A stretch of 64,000 bases of DNA from Prochlorococcus sp. AG-355-O17 (lineage in GTDB: Bacteria; Cyanobacteriota; Cyanobacteriia; PCC-6307; Cyanobiaceae). Under the pieces are notes generated by a model that saw only the letters and a list, made by a program, of their open reading frames with translations, was not told the origin of the DNA and searched no databases. The position numbers were made by a program, and so were the translations under genes. Of the stretch, positions 9,820-18,533 are shown piece by piece (positions within the stretch are counted from its first letter, which is position 1; each line of letters begins with the position of its first letter). Location of the stretch: NCBI GenBank assembly GCA_003280655.1, contig QCEK01000001.1:1-64000 (forward strand), in the 5' to 3' direction.

Positions 9820-10629
9820 ATGAAACCGTTAAATATATTAATTAGCAATGATGATGGTGTTTTCGCAGCGGGGATAAGAGCTTTAGCAAAATCAGCCCAA
9901 AAAAGAGGACATAAGGTAAAAGTAGTATGTCCTGACCAAGAAAGATCAGCTACTGGTCATGGTCTTACTTTGCAATCCCCATTAAGAGTGGAAAAAGCTG
10001 ACGAATTATTTGGAGAGGGTATAGAAGCTTGGGGATGTTCCGGCACACCTGCTGATTGTGTCAAATTAGCACTATCTGAACTCTTGGATCATAAACCTGA
10101 TCTGGTACTATCCGGAATAAATCACGGACCCAACTTAGGGACAGATATTTTTTGTTCAGGCACAGTCGCTGCAGCTATGGAAGGAACTTTAGAAAATGTT
10201 CCTTCAATGGCAATAAGTGTGGCTAGTTTTAAATGGAAAAATTTTGAATTTGCTGGAGAAATTGCAATGAATATTGCCGAACAAGCAATTAACGATAGTT
10301 GGCCAACTTCACTTTTATTAAATTTGAACATACCCCCCTGCGAAAAAAACAAGATAAAAGAATTATCCTGGACAAGATTATCGGTAAGAAAATATAAAAA
10401 TCAATTTTCCAAAAGAGAAGACCCGAGGGGTGATGATTATTATTGGTTAGCAGGAGAAGTTGTTTTAGATCTTAAATCGAAAGGTTACGGTCCTAAGAAT
10501 TGGCCTAGCGATGTATCTCAAATACAAGAAAATAAAATATCTCTTACACCTGTAGAACCAGATTTATTTTGGAGAGGTAATTTAGATGACTTACCTAAAA
10601 TTAATAATTCATTTGTAAATACTTCTTAA
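9820..10629 (+). CDS. surE: 5'-nucleotidase SurE
   Basis: SurE is a metal-dependent nucleotidase/phosphatase of stress physiology. The metal site is visible at the N-terminus (SNDDGV, D11 and D12), with the conserved [11 protein letters not shown] and [12 protein letters not shown] motifs following. The 269 residues fit the family. It is divergent from pheS. Its last 21 bases overlap the end of the DUF3611 gene on the other strand, so no terminator can lie between the two. Confidence 0.95.
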   Translation: MKPLNILISNDDGVFAAGIRALAKSAQKRGHKVKVVCPDQERSATGHGLTLQSPLRVEKADELFGEGIEAWGCSGTPADCVKLALSELLDHKPDLVLSGINHGPNLGTDIFCSGTVAAAMEGTLENVPSMAISVASFKWKNFEFAGEIAMNIAEQAINDSWPTSLLLNLNIPPCEKNKIKELSWTRLSVRKYKNQFSKREDPRGDDYYWLAGEVVLDLKSKGYGPKNWPSDVSQIQENKISLTPVEPDLFWRGNLDDLPKINNSFVNTS

Positions 10630-11142
10630 AAGCCATAAAGAAAAGCAAAGTCCAAAAAAATGAGCAGCGATAACTTGCGTGTTACTGAGAACTGATAATA
10701 TTTCAAGACCAGTAATTGGGATATCAGATGTCGCTGTTATCAATTGTCCAGTAGTTTGAGAGGATGCTTGTATGAATAAGGCTCCCATAAGAGCTTGATA
10801 TCCAATTAATCCAAACAAAATTCCAAATAAATCAACTATTAGTCCTCGTTTTATCAATTTACCGGTTTGTCCTCTTGAGGGTCTTGCGTTGCTTGCAATT
10901 GCTCTTCCTGCTCTAACTATTAACCAACCTTGCCAAAGACTAAAAAGTAGTAAAATCAGGGATATTGTTGTAAGTGATAGACCAGGAGCTAAGCCAAGCT
11001 GCCCTTCGCTGTTATTTACAACATTTGAAAAAAGCAAAACAGCTGCAACAACAACACCTAAAATGGACTGAACCCAAAAGCGTATCCATCCTATGCGCCG
11101 CATTCCAAATGAAAGGGACTGAAAATCCATTTTGTCAGACAT
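10609..11142 (-). CDS. DUF3611 family membrane protein
   Basis: This 177-residue integral membrane protein matches DUF3611, known from cyanobacteria and plastids, whose function is not established. Four hydrophobic segments are visible, near 22-42, 55-75, 103-125 and 155-175. The N-terminus carries the conserved [15 protein letters not shown] stretch. It starts at ATG and is divergent from ribF. Its 3' end overlaps surE by 21 bp. The family call rests on recall of the pattern. Confidence 0.75.
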   Translation of the reverse strand: MSDKMDFQSLSFGMRRIGWIRFWVQSILGVVVAAVLLFSNVVNNSEGQLGLAPGLSLTTISLILLLFSLWQGWLIVRAGRAIASNARPSRGQTGKLIKRGLIVDLFGILFGLIGYQALMGALFIQASSQTTGQLITATSDIPITGLEILSVLSNTQVIAAHFFGLCFSLWLLRSIYK

Positions 11143-11210
11143 TCATTTGATTGAATAAACTGTAATCAATCCAAATTTGCCACTAAAATCATAAAATTGC
11201 ACGTAATCTT

Positions 11211-12134
11211 TTGATCTCTTTAATATCGCCATCTGAAGTTAAGAATCCCACCTCAATAGCTATTGGAAGTTTTGATGGCCTTCATGCTGGCCACAGAGAA
11301 TTAATAAAAAGTGTAGTTGAAGAAAATCAATATACCCCAACAATTGCAAGCTTCTGGCCTCATCCCCGAGAAGTTCTTTACAAAGAGATGCGTCTTAGAC
11401 TTGATCTCCCTAATGAAAAACTATCTATTCTTGAAGATCTGGGGATTGAACAATTAGTTCTGATTCCTTTTGATATGGAACTATCCAAATTAAGTGCCGA
11501 AATGTTCGTAAGAGATATTTTGATAAATCAATTACAAGCAAAAAACATTTCTGTAGGTGCTAACTTTAAATTTGGTTTCAGAAGAAGTGGAGATATAAAT
11601 ACAATAAAAAATATGATTAAGGATACTGATATTAAGCTAAAAATTATTCCAATTTTAGAAGACAAGGAAGGTAGAATCAGCAGCAGCAGAATAAGAGATC
11701 TATTAGAGAAAAGTGATCTGAAAAATGCTTTCAAAATTCTTAATAGGCCTTATAGTTTTAATGGAAAAGTTGTTAAAGGCAAAGGAATTGGAAAAAGTAT
11801 AGGATGGCCTACCGCAAATCTTGAAATAGATGGCAGAAAATTTTTACCTGGAGAAGGAGTTTACGCATCTTGGACAACCATAGAAGATTCCAACAAAAAA
11901 ATTGAATCTGTTATGAATCTTGGCTCTCAACCAACAATAAATCCTTTATTGCCTTCTGCAGTTGAAGTTCATTTAATAAATAAAGATATCGATCTATATG
12001 GTTTAAATCTATCTGTTGAACCAGTTGAAAAACTTAGATCTCAAATCAAGTTCAAAAATATAGATCAACTTTCTAATCAAATTAAAAAAGATAGAGATAA
12101 TGCTCTGAAAATTTTTAAAAACTACAAAAAATAA
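11211..12134 (+). CDS. ribF: Bifunctional riboflavin kinase/FAD synthetase
   Basis: RibF converts riboflavin to FMN and then FAD. The N-terminal adenylyltransferase domain has GSFDGLHAGH (19-28), a nucleotidyltransferase motif. The C-terminal flavokinase domain (about 180-305) contains GKGIGKSIGWPTANL and the PGEGVYA segment. The total of 307 is normal. The listed start is TTG; the open frame continues upstream for a few codons without ATG or GTG, so the exact start is uncertain. It leads a tight cofactor run, with thiE 7 bp downstream. Confidence 0.94.
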   Translation: MISLISPSEVKNPTSIAIGSFDGLHAGHRELIKSVVEENQYTPTIASFWPHPREVLYKEMRLRLDLPNEKLSILEDLGIEQLVLIPFDMELSKLSAEMFVRDILINQLQAKNISVGANFKFGFRRSGDINTIKNMIKDTDIKLKIIPILEDKEGRISSSRIRDLLEKSDLKNAFKILNRPYSFNGKVVKGKGIGKSIGWPTANLEIDGRKFLPGEGVYASWTTIEDSNKKIESVMNLGSQPTINPLLPSAVEVHLINKDIDLYGLNLSVEPVEKLRSQIKFKNIDQLSNQIKKDRDNALKIFKNYKK

Positions 12135-12141
12135 ATTACAA

Positions 12142-13194
12142 ATGCTGAATTCCAATCCTAAAGTCGAAGATTTAAGAATTTATCAAATTATTGACGCTAA
12201 TCTAGATAGAGCCAGAGAAGGACTAAGAGTATTAGAGGATTGGGCTAGATTTGGCCTAGGCAAAGAAAAATATGTTGAAAAGATTAAAAATTTTAGACAA
12301 ATTTTAGGAAAAAATCATTTAGAAGTTTATAAACAATCTAGAAATCACATTGAGGACAAATGTAAAGGATTGAGTCATCAAGAGCAATTCAACAGAAATA
12401 CTTCTGAGCAAATTATAAGTTCTAATTCAGCCAGAGTACAAGAAGCATTACGAGTCATAGAAGAATTCTCAAGGCTGCAGAATCATGAGCTTTCAAAAAT
12501 TGCTTCTGAAATTAGATATGAAATTTATACTATTGAAATTGACTTGTTGAGTTATAGCAAGCTTAAGAAGTCGGAGGAAATATTAAAAGAAAATGACTTA
12601 TATGTAATAACAGATCCAAAAGACAATCTATTAGAAATAATAGAAGAGATTTTAATTGCTGGAGTAAGAATTATTCAACATAGATTTAAAACGGGAACTG
12701 ATCAAGATCATCTTCAAGAAGCAATTCAAATTAAAAATCTATGTAAAAGATATAATTCTTTGTTTATCATTAACGATAGAATTGATATAGCTCTAGCATC
12801 TAACGCTGATGGGATTCATCTTGGTCAAGACGATTTAGATTTAAAAACCGCAAGAAAACTATTAGGATATTCAAAAATTGTTGGTATAAGTGCAAATAAT
12901 GCAATTGATATTTCAAATGCTCTTAAGGAGGGTTGTGATTACTTAGGGATAGGGCCAGTATTTGAAACTACAACAAAAAAGAATAAAATACCTTTAGGTA
13001 TTGAAAATATCAAAACATTAACAAAGGATTTAAATATTCCTTGGTTTGCTATTGGAGGAATCAAGTCAAATAATATTTCATATTTAAAAAGAAATGGGTT
13101 TAAAAAAGTTGCATTAGTTTCGGAATTAATGAATTCTGAAGATCCTAAAGAAGACGCTATGATGATTCTAAAAAAGTTGTCTCATGAAAATTAG
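12142..13194 (+). CDS. thiE: Thiamine-phosphate synthase, long cyanobacterial form
   Basis: ThiE joins the thiazole and pyrimidine halves of thiamine. The catalytic domain is the C-terminal TIM barrel (about 150-348): QHRFKTG, INDRIDIALASNADGIHLGQ, and the phosphate-binding GIGPVFETTTK. The N-terminal 140 residues (LDRAREGLRVLEDWARF) form the extra helical domain typical of cyanobacterial ThiE; its role is not settled. It follows ribF by 7 bp and overlaps thiS by 11 bp, so translational coupling is likely. No TPP riboswitch is visible ahead of it. Confidence 0.94.
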   Translation: MLNSNPKVEDLRIYQIIDANLDRAREGLRVLEDWARFGLGKEKYVEKIKNFRQILGKNHLEVYKQSRNHIEDKCKGLSHQEQFNRNTSEQIISSNSARVQEALRVIEEFSRLQNHELSKIASEIRYEIYTIEIDLLSYSKLKKSEEILKENDLYVITDPKDNLLEIIEEILIAGVRIIQHRFKTGTDQDHLQEAIQIKNLCKRYNSLFIINDRIDIALASNADGIHLGQDDLDLKTARKLLGYSKIVGISANNAIDISNALKEGCDYLGIGPVFETTTKKNKIPLGIENIKTLTKDLNIPWFAIGGIKSNNISYLKRNGFKKVALVSELMNSEDPKEDAMMILKKLSHEN

Positions 13195-13393
13195 AGTTAA
13201 TGGAGAAGAAAAAAAAATAGAACTTGATAAAGAAAATGCTCTACTATCTACAGCTCTTCACCATATGGGATATAAACCAAACACAATTGTAGTGGAATTA
13301 AATAATTTAATTATAAATTCAATGAAATGGGAAAAAGTGAAGCTTAAAGATGGCGATAATTTAGAAATTGTTTCAATAGTTGGTGGCGGATAA
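13184..13393 (+). CDS. thiS: Sulfur carrier protein ThiS
   Basis: ThiS is a small ubiquitin-like protein that carries sulfur as a C-terminal thiocarboxylate for thiazole synthesis. The 69 residues end in the required diglycine tail (VGGG). The MKIRVNGEEK start and the hydrophobic LLSTALHHMGY segment fit the beta-grasp fold. The ATG lies inside the end of thiE, an 11-bp overlap in another frame, so the two thiamine genes are coupled. thiG and thiF are not nearby. Confidence 0.93.
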   Translation: MKIRVNGEEKKIELDKENALLSTALHHMGYKPNTIVVELNNLIINSMKWEKVKLKDGDNLEIVSIVGGG

Positions 13394-13505
13394 AAGAAAA
13401 ATTTTTAAAGTAATAAAAATCTTCATATTTTTTTAAGTTTAGGCTTGAAACAATAACCAAATTTCTCCCATTTTCGTTTTATATTTTTAATACTTAAATT
13501 TAACA

Positions 13506-13673
13506 ATGAAAGAAAAAATTGATAGCAACTCAAGGTCGCTAAAATGGGAGCAAAATGGGGAGTTAGCACATAAAGATCTCTCCGAGTTGATTGAAAGATT
13601 AAAAAATGTAGAAAGTGAACATACCTCATCTGAGCTGTCTAGATTAGGTACAAAATCAAACATAAAAGATTAA
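13506..13673 (+). CDS. Candidate small protein, 55 aa
   Basis: This is an open frame from ATG at 13506 to TAA at 13673. The predicted 55-residue product is hydrophilic and charged (LAHKDLSELIERLKNVESEH), likely a short amphipathic helix, with no membrane segment. I do not recognise a family. It lies in the otherwise empty 480-bp gap between thiS and larB and is oriented with thiS. No good ribosome-binding site is seen, which is common in this genome. Support is moderate: plausible protein-like composition in a gene-sized gap. Confidence 0.45.
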   Translation: MKEKIDSNSRSLKWEQNGELAHKDLSELIERLKNVESEHTSSELSRLGTKSNIKD

Positions 13674-13740
13674 ATTTGTTACTTAGAACTTGTTTTTATA
13701 AAAATTTGTACCAAATTAAAATTACTTAATATAAAAATAA

Positions 13741-13872
13741 ATGCCGAAAAGATTTCCAGAGTGGGTAAATACAGAAGTCGTAATAAAAGCAATCAAAATG
13801 AGAGAAGAAGGAATGCTATCAAAACAACTAAATTTATGGATAGAAAGCCTTTTAGAAATAGAAAAAAAGTGA
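13741..13872 (+). CDS. Candidate small protein, 43 aa
   Basis: This is an open frame from ATG at 13741 to TGA at 13872. The product contains MPKRFPEWVNTEVV and ends in a helix (LNLWIESLLEIEKK). It is basic and soluble, with non-random use of Trp and Pro near the N-terminus, which argues for a real gene. It converges on larB with a 4-bp gap. The family is not recognised. It may be cotranscribed with the 55-aa ORF just upstream. Confidence 0.5.
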   Translation: MPKRFPEWVNTEVVIKAIKMREEGMLSKQLNLWIESLLEIEKK

Positions 13873-13876
13873 TTAT

Positions 13877-14533
13877 TTAGGAAATACTTTTAATAATTCT
13901 GAGAGCCGCCATTGCTGCTCCGTATCCATTATCTATATTCATAACTGCAATGCCCGGAGAACAGCTTGACAACATGCTATTTAAAGCAGTTTCTCCATCC
14001 TTGCTAACGCCGTATCCCACTGAGACAGGTACTGCAATTATCGGTTGAGCCAACAATCCGCCCACAACTGTTGCCAAAGCGCCTTCCATTCCAGCACAAA
14101 CTATTAATACATCATATTTATTAATTTCTTCTAACTGACTCATCAATCGATGAAGTCCCGCTACTCCGACATCTATAAAAGATTGACAATTCACTCCATA
14201 AATTTCGAGAGCTAATTGTGCTTCAAGTGTTACGGCCAAATCGCTTGAGCCGCCTGAAATAATGGCAACTTTTTTATGAGTAATTATTTTATTAAAATTT
14301 TTTCCAATTGTTAGGCAATTTGCTTCTTCATGGAATCGTGCATCATCATACAAATCTAAAAGATAATTAGCCTTTTCACTATTAATCCTAGTAATGAAAA
14401 CAACCTCATTTTTACTTAATACATTTCTACATAATCTTTCTAATTGGTCGATACTCTTATCTTGCCCCCAAATAGCCTCAATGAGTCCAAGCCTATCTCT
14501 TCTTTGAAAATCAAACTTGATATCAAAATTCAT
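13877..14533 (-). CDS. larB: LarB / PurE-like carboxylase family protein
   Basis: This protein matches the PurE-related family that includes LarB, which carboxylates and hydrolyses nicotinate adenine dinucleotide in nickel-pincer cofactor synthesis. The core (about 95-215) shows IISGGSSDLAV, DVGVAGLHR, CAGMEGALATVVGGL and DNGYGAAMAAL, all typical. The N-terminal part contains RRDRLGLIEAIWG, characteristic of the LarB-type subgroup rather than PurE. The 218 residues fit. It overlaps the upstream TIGR03792 gene by 4 bp. No larC or larE is in the window, so the product's fate is unclear. Confidence 0.8.
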   Translation of the reverse strand: MNFDIKFDFQRRDRLGLIEAIWGQDKSIDQLERLCRNVLSKNEVVFITRINSEKANYLLDLYDDARFHEEANCLTIGKNFNKIITHKKVAIISGGSSDLAVTLEAQLALEIYGVNCQSFIDVGVAGLHRLMSQLEEINKYDVLIVCAGMEGALATVVGGLLAQPIIAVPVSVGYGVSKDGETALNSMLSSCSPGIAVMNIDNGYGAAMAALRIIKSIS

Positions 14534-14976
14534 CTTTGTTTATCTAATTCTCCCTCATAAATCAATTCAAAAGGATTATCGCCTACATTTAGAGCAGCTT
14601 TAACATTATCTTCAAATTTTTGTTGAACTACATTTACTTCTGACATTGGTATGCTTTTCCATAATTTCTTACTTTTCCAATTTACTAATATTAAAGCTTC
14701 TTCTTTTTCTTTATCCCAAAATAATTGTCTACCCAAAAAACCATCTTGAGAAGATAACCAAGGCTCCCATATTTCTTTTTCCGCATTTAGCCAAGCTGCT
14801 TTTACATCAGCAGGTACTTTAAGTCTTAATTCCTCTATGACCATTTCACTTTGAAAATTATCCATTGTAAGAGCTTTTAAATTGGGAATATCAGATTGAA
14901 AAATTAAAACTACTAAGCAAATTAATAATAAACAAAATCTTTGAATTTTTTTATTCAAATTTAAATTAAATCTCAT
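14530..14976 (-). CDS. TIGR03792 family exported protein
   Basis: This 148-residue protein matches TIGR03792, a cyanobacterial family without known function. Residues 8-36 form a signal peptide or anchor ([13 protein letters not shown]). The mature region has [10 protein letters not shown] near its start and [20 protein letters not shown], a ferredoxin-like alpha/beta pattern similar to antibiotic-monooxygenase-type folds. It overlaps trmD-ispF and larB by 4 bp at each end, so it is a tightly coupled middle gene of this run. The family call is from recall. Confidence 0.7.
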   Translation of the reverse strand: MRFNLNLNKKIQRFCLLLICLVVLIFQSDIPNLKALTMDNFQSEMVIEELRLKVPADVKAAWLNAEKEIWEPWLSSQDGFLGRQLFWDKEKEEALILVNWKSKKLWKSIPMSEVNVVQQKFEDNVKAALNVGDNPFELIYEGELDKQR

Positions 14977-16193
14977 TTTTTCTCAAGAAGAACTACTGAA
15001 TGGCAACTTATACCCTCTTCTCTCCCTTCTGGACCCAATTTTTCATTCGTGGTTGCTTTAATCCCAATTAAATTTTCTTCAATATTTAAAATTTCAGAAA
15101 TGTTTTTTTTCATTAGTTTTATATGTGGCATGATTTTTGGCCTTTCAGCAACAAGAACACTATCAATATTATTTATTTGCCAACCATCTTGTCTTATCAA
15201 GTCAATTACTTTTGATAACAAAAACAAGCTATCAGCATTTTTCCATTTTTCATCAGATGGGGGGAAATACTTTCCTATGTCGCCCAACGAAAGAGCTCCT
15301 AATAATGCATCCATTATTGAGTGACTTAAAACATCAGCATCACTATGCCCATCCAATCCTAAACCTTCAGGGTGATGCAATTTTACACCTCCAATAATTA
15401 AATCTCTATCCTCTACTAGCCTGTGAATATCGTATCCATTACCTATTCTAAATTTCATGAATTGATTATTTTCTTTTATTATTCTCTTACTTTGTGGGGA
15501 TTTTTTGTAGTTTTCATTTGAAATTAAGTCACTTCTTCTCTCCAATGTTCTTTCAAAACTTTTTCTTCTTCTCCACGATTTAATCTCTTCATGATTACCG
15601 CTCACTAAAATATCTGGCACTTTCATATCTTTGAAAGTTAAAGGCCTTGTATATTGAGGATATTCTAATAAAGAGGAATTATGACTCTCATCGACTAAGG
15701 AGTCTGGATCACCAAGAGTCCCTGGTAATAACCTAGTCAAACCATTAATTATTGATATAGCAGGTATTTCACCTCCAGAAAGTACATAATCGCCTATCGA
15801 TATCTCTTCGTCAGCTAAATATCTAATCCTTTCATCAAAACCTTCATATTGGCCACAAATAATTATTATTTGATCCAAAGTGGACCACCGCGCAAGATCC
15901 TTTTGCTTTAAAACTTTACCCTGAGGGGTCATCAGCAAAGTTTTACTTTTAGGTGATTTTCTAATTGATTCATATGCCTTATAAATAGGTTCAGGTTTTA
16001 ATACCATACCTGCTCCTCCTCCATAAGGCTTATCATCTACTTGTCTGTAAGAACCTTCTCCATATTCTCTTAAATCATGTAAATTTACATCAATCAAATT
16101 CTTATCTAGAGCTCTTGTTATGACCCCTAAATTATTTATTAATTCAAAAGCTTTAGGGAACAATGTAATTACATCAAAATTAAAACCACTCAT
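14973..16193 (-). CDS. trmD-ispF: In-frame TrmD-IspF fusion
   Basis: One uninterrupted 406-codon frame encodes two unrelated enzymes. Residues 1-245 are TrmD, which makes m1G37 in tRNA; the SAM-knot motifs [24 protein letters not shown] and [11 protein letters not shown] are present. Residues 246-406 are IspF, the MECDP synthase of the non-mevalonate isoprenoid pathway, with [19 protein letters not shown] and the [16 protein letters not shown] signature. M246 (ATG at 15458) is where IspF normally starts, and no stop precedes it. The product could be a fusion, or IspF could also be made from this internal start. The era stop directly abuts the trmD ATG. Confidence 0.9.
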   Translation of the reverse strand: MSGFNFDVITLFPKAFELINNLGVITRALDKNLIDVNLHDLREYGEGSYRQVDDKPYGGGAGMVLKPEPIYKAYESIRKSPKSKTLLMTPQGKVLKQKDLARWSTLDQIIIICGQYEGFDERIRYLADEEISIGDYVLSGGEIPAISIINGLTRLLPGTLGDPDSLVDESHNSSLLEYPQYTRPLTFKDMKVPDILVSGNHEEIKSWRRRKSFERTLERRSDLISNENYKKSPQSKRIIKENNQFMKFRIGNGYDIHRLVEDRDLIIGGVKLHHPEGLGLDGHSDADVLSHSIMDALLGALSLGDIGKYFPPSDEKWKNADSLFLLSKVIDLIRQDGWQINNIDSVLVAERPKIMPHIKLMKKNISEILNIEENLIGIKATTNEKLGPEGREEGISCHSVVLLEKK

Positions 16194-17105
16194 CTAGAAT
16201 TCTTCCTCAAAACCAAACTCAATTAACCTTGATTCTTTTTTTCTCCAATTTGGAACAACTTTCACAAACAACTCTAGGTGAACTGGACCATCAATTAATT
16301 TTGACATATTTGACCTTGCTGCCTGACCAATCATTTTTAACATTGAACCTTTCTTTCCAATAAGAATGCCTTTTTGAGTGGACCTTTCAACAATAATAGT
16401 AGCCAAAATAGCTGTAAAAACTTTTCCATTTTTCCTTTTCATTTCCTCTCTCTTTTCTATCTTTACTGCGACACTATGAGGTACTTCTTCTCTTGTATTT
16501 TTTAATACCTGTTCTCTTACTAAATCAGATAATAAGTTATCTAATGGTTGGTCGCAAATAGTCTCTTCGCCATAAAGTTTTGGTCCCTCAGGAAGAAAAT
16601 TAAGAGCCATATCCACAAGTTCAGAACATCCTTCTCCTTGAGAAGCACTTACAACTTGAAAGTTTCTATTAATTCCAAAAAATCTTCTATATTGATTTAA
16701 TCGTAAATTCCTAAATTCTTTATTAACCAAATCCCACTTATTTAATGCAACAAAAAACTCAGTTTTATTTGCGAGTAGAAAGTTCAAAATATATTCATCA
16801 CCTCTACCAGGTTTTTCACTTGAATCAATTACAAAAATTACCATATCAACTCCATTAATTGCAGATTTTGCGTTTTTTACTAATATCTCTCCAAGTCGAT
16901 GATGAGGTTTATGAACACCTGGCGTATCCACAAATATTATTTGCCCATTGTCTGTAGTAAGTATTCCTTTTAATTTATTTCTAGTAGTTTGCGCTATTGG
17001 AGAAGTAATTGTTATTTTTTCTCCAATCAATTTATTTATTAAAGTGGATTTACCCACATTTGGCCTTCCTAGTAAAGTTACAAACCCAGATCTATAATTA
17101 GCCAA
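16194..17105 (-). CDS. era: GTPase Era
   Basis: Era is an essential GTPase that binds 16S rRNA during small-subunit assembly. The G1 loop is GRPNVGKS (13-20), G3 is DTPG and G4 is NKWD. The C-terminal KH domain has GILIGKKGSMLKMIG. The length of 303 is normal. The start is a TTG in the only reasonable place. Its TAG stop is followed without gap by the trmD ATG, so it leads the era, trmD-ispF, TIGR03792, larB run. Confidence 0.96.
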   Translation of the reverse strand: MANYRSGFVTLLGRPNVGKSTLINKLIGEKITITSPIAQTTRNKLKGILTTDNGQIIFVDTPGVHKPHHRLGEILVKNAKSAINGVDMVIFVIDSSEKPGRGDEYILNFLLANKTEFFVALNKWDLVNKEFRNLRLNQYRRFFGINRNFQVVSASQGEGCSELVDMALNFLPEGPKLYGEETICDQPLDNLLSDLVREQVLKNTREEVPHSVAVKIEKREEMKRKNGKVFTAILATIIVERSTQKGILIGKKGSMLKMIGQAARSNMSKLIDGPVHLELFVKVVPNWRKKESRLIEFGFEEEF

Positions 17106-17143
17106 AGACTTTTAATGCATCAATAATAAAATTCTGATCAAAA

Positions 17144-17671
17144 ATGGAAAAAAAAACCATAAATTTAAAAGAAGCTTCGTTCACGCAAGCAATAAACATA
17201 TCCGCACAATGGTGCAAAGAGTGGGGTGAAGATTTACTCAGCGAAGAGGTTTTAGCAGATAGAATCGCTGAGCTAACTAAAACAAGAAATGGACTTAGAG
17301 GATTTTTTGCATACGCTCTATCAGATAAAGATTGTTTTTTGTTAGATAAACTTCCTTTTTCACTAATTTACAAACTGAACGAAGGTGGTGATGCTGTTAC
17401 AGAAATAGTAGTAAAAAATTTAATAATGAGTTCCGCTCAAATTATTATTCATCGAAGAGATAATAATCATGAATATGAGATAACATCAGAAAACATTTCA
17501 GATAGGTGTAAGGCTATTTTAAGACTGCTAGAAACTAAGTCAGTTACAAAGTCTGTTAATCAGGTCCTTAAGGACTTAGATGATATGGGCAATAGTTTTG
17601 ACAATTCAGTAAAGTATGACTCAGAGCAAAAGGAATTTATAAAAAAACAAATTCTTGATATCGCCCATTAA
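17144..17671 (+). CDS. Conserved hypothetical protein, 175 aa
   Basis: I do not recognise a named family with confidence. The product is soluble and acidic, starts at ATG with MEKKTINLKEASF and shows no signal peptide or membrane segment. It contains a conserved-looking core GLRGFFAYALSD and many charged helices. It is divergent from era (38 bp), so they may share a promoter region, and convergent with the Bax-inhibitor-like gene across a strong hairpin. Gene-like codon use and length make it a real gene; the function is unknown. Confidence 0.7.
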   Translation: MEKKTINLKEASFTQAINISAQWCKEWGEDLLSEEVLADRIAELTKTRNGLRGFFAYALSDKDCFLLDKLPFSLIYKLNEGGDAVTEIVVKNLIMSSAQIIIHRRDNNHEYEITSENISDRCKAILRLLETKSVTKSVNQVLKDLDDMGNSFDNSVKYDSEQKEFIKKQILDIAH

Positions 17672-17698
17672 AAAAGCGTAGAAACAAATCTACGCTTT
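17670..17698 (-). terminator. Rho-independent terminator between convergent genes
   Basis: A perfect 10-bp stem, AAAGCGTAGA (17673-17682) with TCTACGCTTT (17689-17698), encloses the loop AACAAA. On the minus strand the stem is followed by a T-run (the A-run at 17670-17675), so it terminates the Bax-inhibitor-like gene. The stem's own TTT could give weaker termination for the plus-strand gene. Confidence 0.8.
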
Positions 17699-17722
17699 AG
17701 GTTAGATATTTACTTAATAAAT

Positions 17723-18460
17723 TTAGTCTCTTCTTCCACCGCCTTGTAGTGCAATCATTAATCTCAATATAAAAACAAAAAGATTGATATAAGTTAGATA
17801 CATACCTAAAGCCCCTGCAAGATACTGATCATCATTATATCTTCTTGGCATTGTATAGAAATCGACAAATGACATTGCAACGAATAAGACAGTTCCAAAT
17901 CCTGCAATTATCAATTCGAGTCCTGAACCTCCAAAAACTCCCGGAGCAAAGAATCCTCCAATTAATTGGACAAACATTGCTATAAGCAGTCCTATCAACC
18001 CAAGACCAACTACTCCACTTAGTGCTTGACCAACACTATCACTCATTCTTTGACCAGTATAAGAAGCGATAACGAAAGTTATACCTGTAGCTAAGGCAGC
18101 TGTTCCAACAGAACCAATACCAATTGTCCCTATTGCTAATGCAACTATTCCACTTAAGGTGAATCCCGTTAACAAGCTAAAGCCTGTTAATAAAGGCAAA
18201 GCCTTTGCATTATTTGCATTATTTGCAGCACTTGTGGCTATAAAAAACAAAATTAATTCTGCAATTAATGCAACTATGGAGAGAGGCTGGAAAAGCCCAG
18301 GATTTGTTGCTATAAGTGATACACCTGCTAAAACGCCTAATGAAGTTAGAACCATACCTCCACCTACGTAAGGTAAAGCTTTTTGAACAACATTAGGTCC
18401 AACAATTGAACTAGTTTGTGCTTCACGAATAGCTTGATTGAAATTACTACTTGCTGGCAT
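17723..18460 (-). CDS. Bax inhibitor-1 (BI-1/YccA) family membrane protein
   Basis: This 245-residue polytopic protein has about seven hydrophobic segments (the first near 30-50, the last near 222-240). It matches the BI-1/YccA family, whose members include YccA, an FtsH modulator in E. coli, and pH-sensitive calcium channels. The FVDFYTMPRRYNDDQYLAGALGMYLTYINLF stretch, given here by its ends only (about 200-228), is the most diagnostic. It is the last gene of the ftn2-to-BI-1 minus run and ends at a good terminator. Its precise role in cyanobacteria is not established. Confidence 0.82.
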   Translation of the reverse strand: MPASSNFNQAIREAQTSSIVGPNVVQKALPYVGGGMVLTSLGVLAGVSLIATNPGLFQPLSIVALIAELILFFIATSAANNANNAKALPLLTGFSLLTGFTLSGIVALAIGTIGIGSVGTAALATGITFVIASYTGQRMSDSVGQALSGVVGLGLIGLLIAMFVQLIGGFFAPGVFGGSGLELIIAGFGTVLFVAMSFVDFYTMPRRYNDDQYLAGALGMYLTYINLFVFILRLMIALQGGGRRD

Positions 18461-18533
18461 TTTCTTTTTTAAACATGATCTTATTCTACTCGATTTTTAA
18501 AATTTCAGGGTACGGATCTCCAGAGTTATAAAG

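Noticed and set aside
12090-12142. TPP riboswitch ahead of thiE
   Set aside because: Only 7 bp separate ribF and thiE, and no riboswitch core sequence is visible.
13423-13629. 68-codon minus-strand ORF between thiS and larB
   Set aside because: It lies opposite the 55-aa candidate, has an aromatic-rich composition typical of a shadow frame, and no supporting context.
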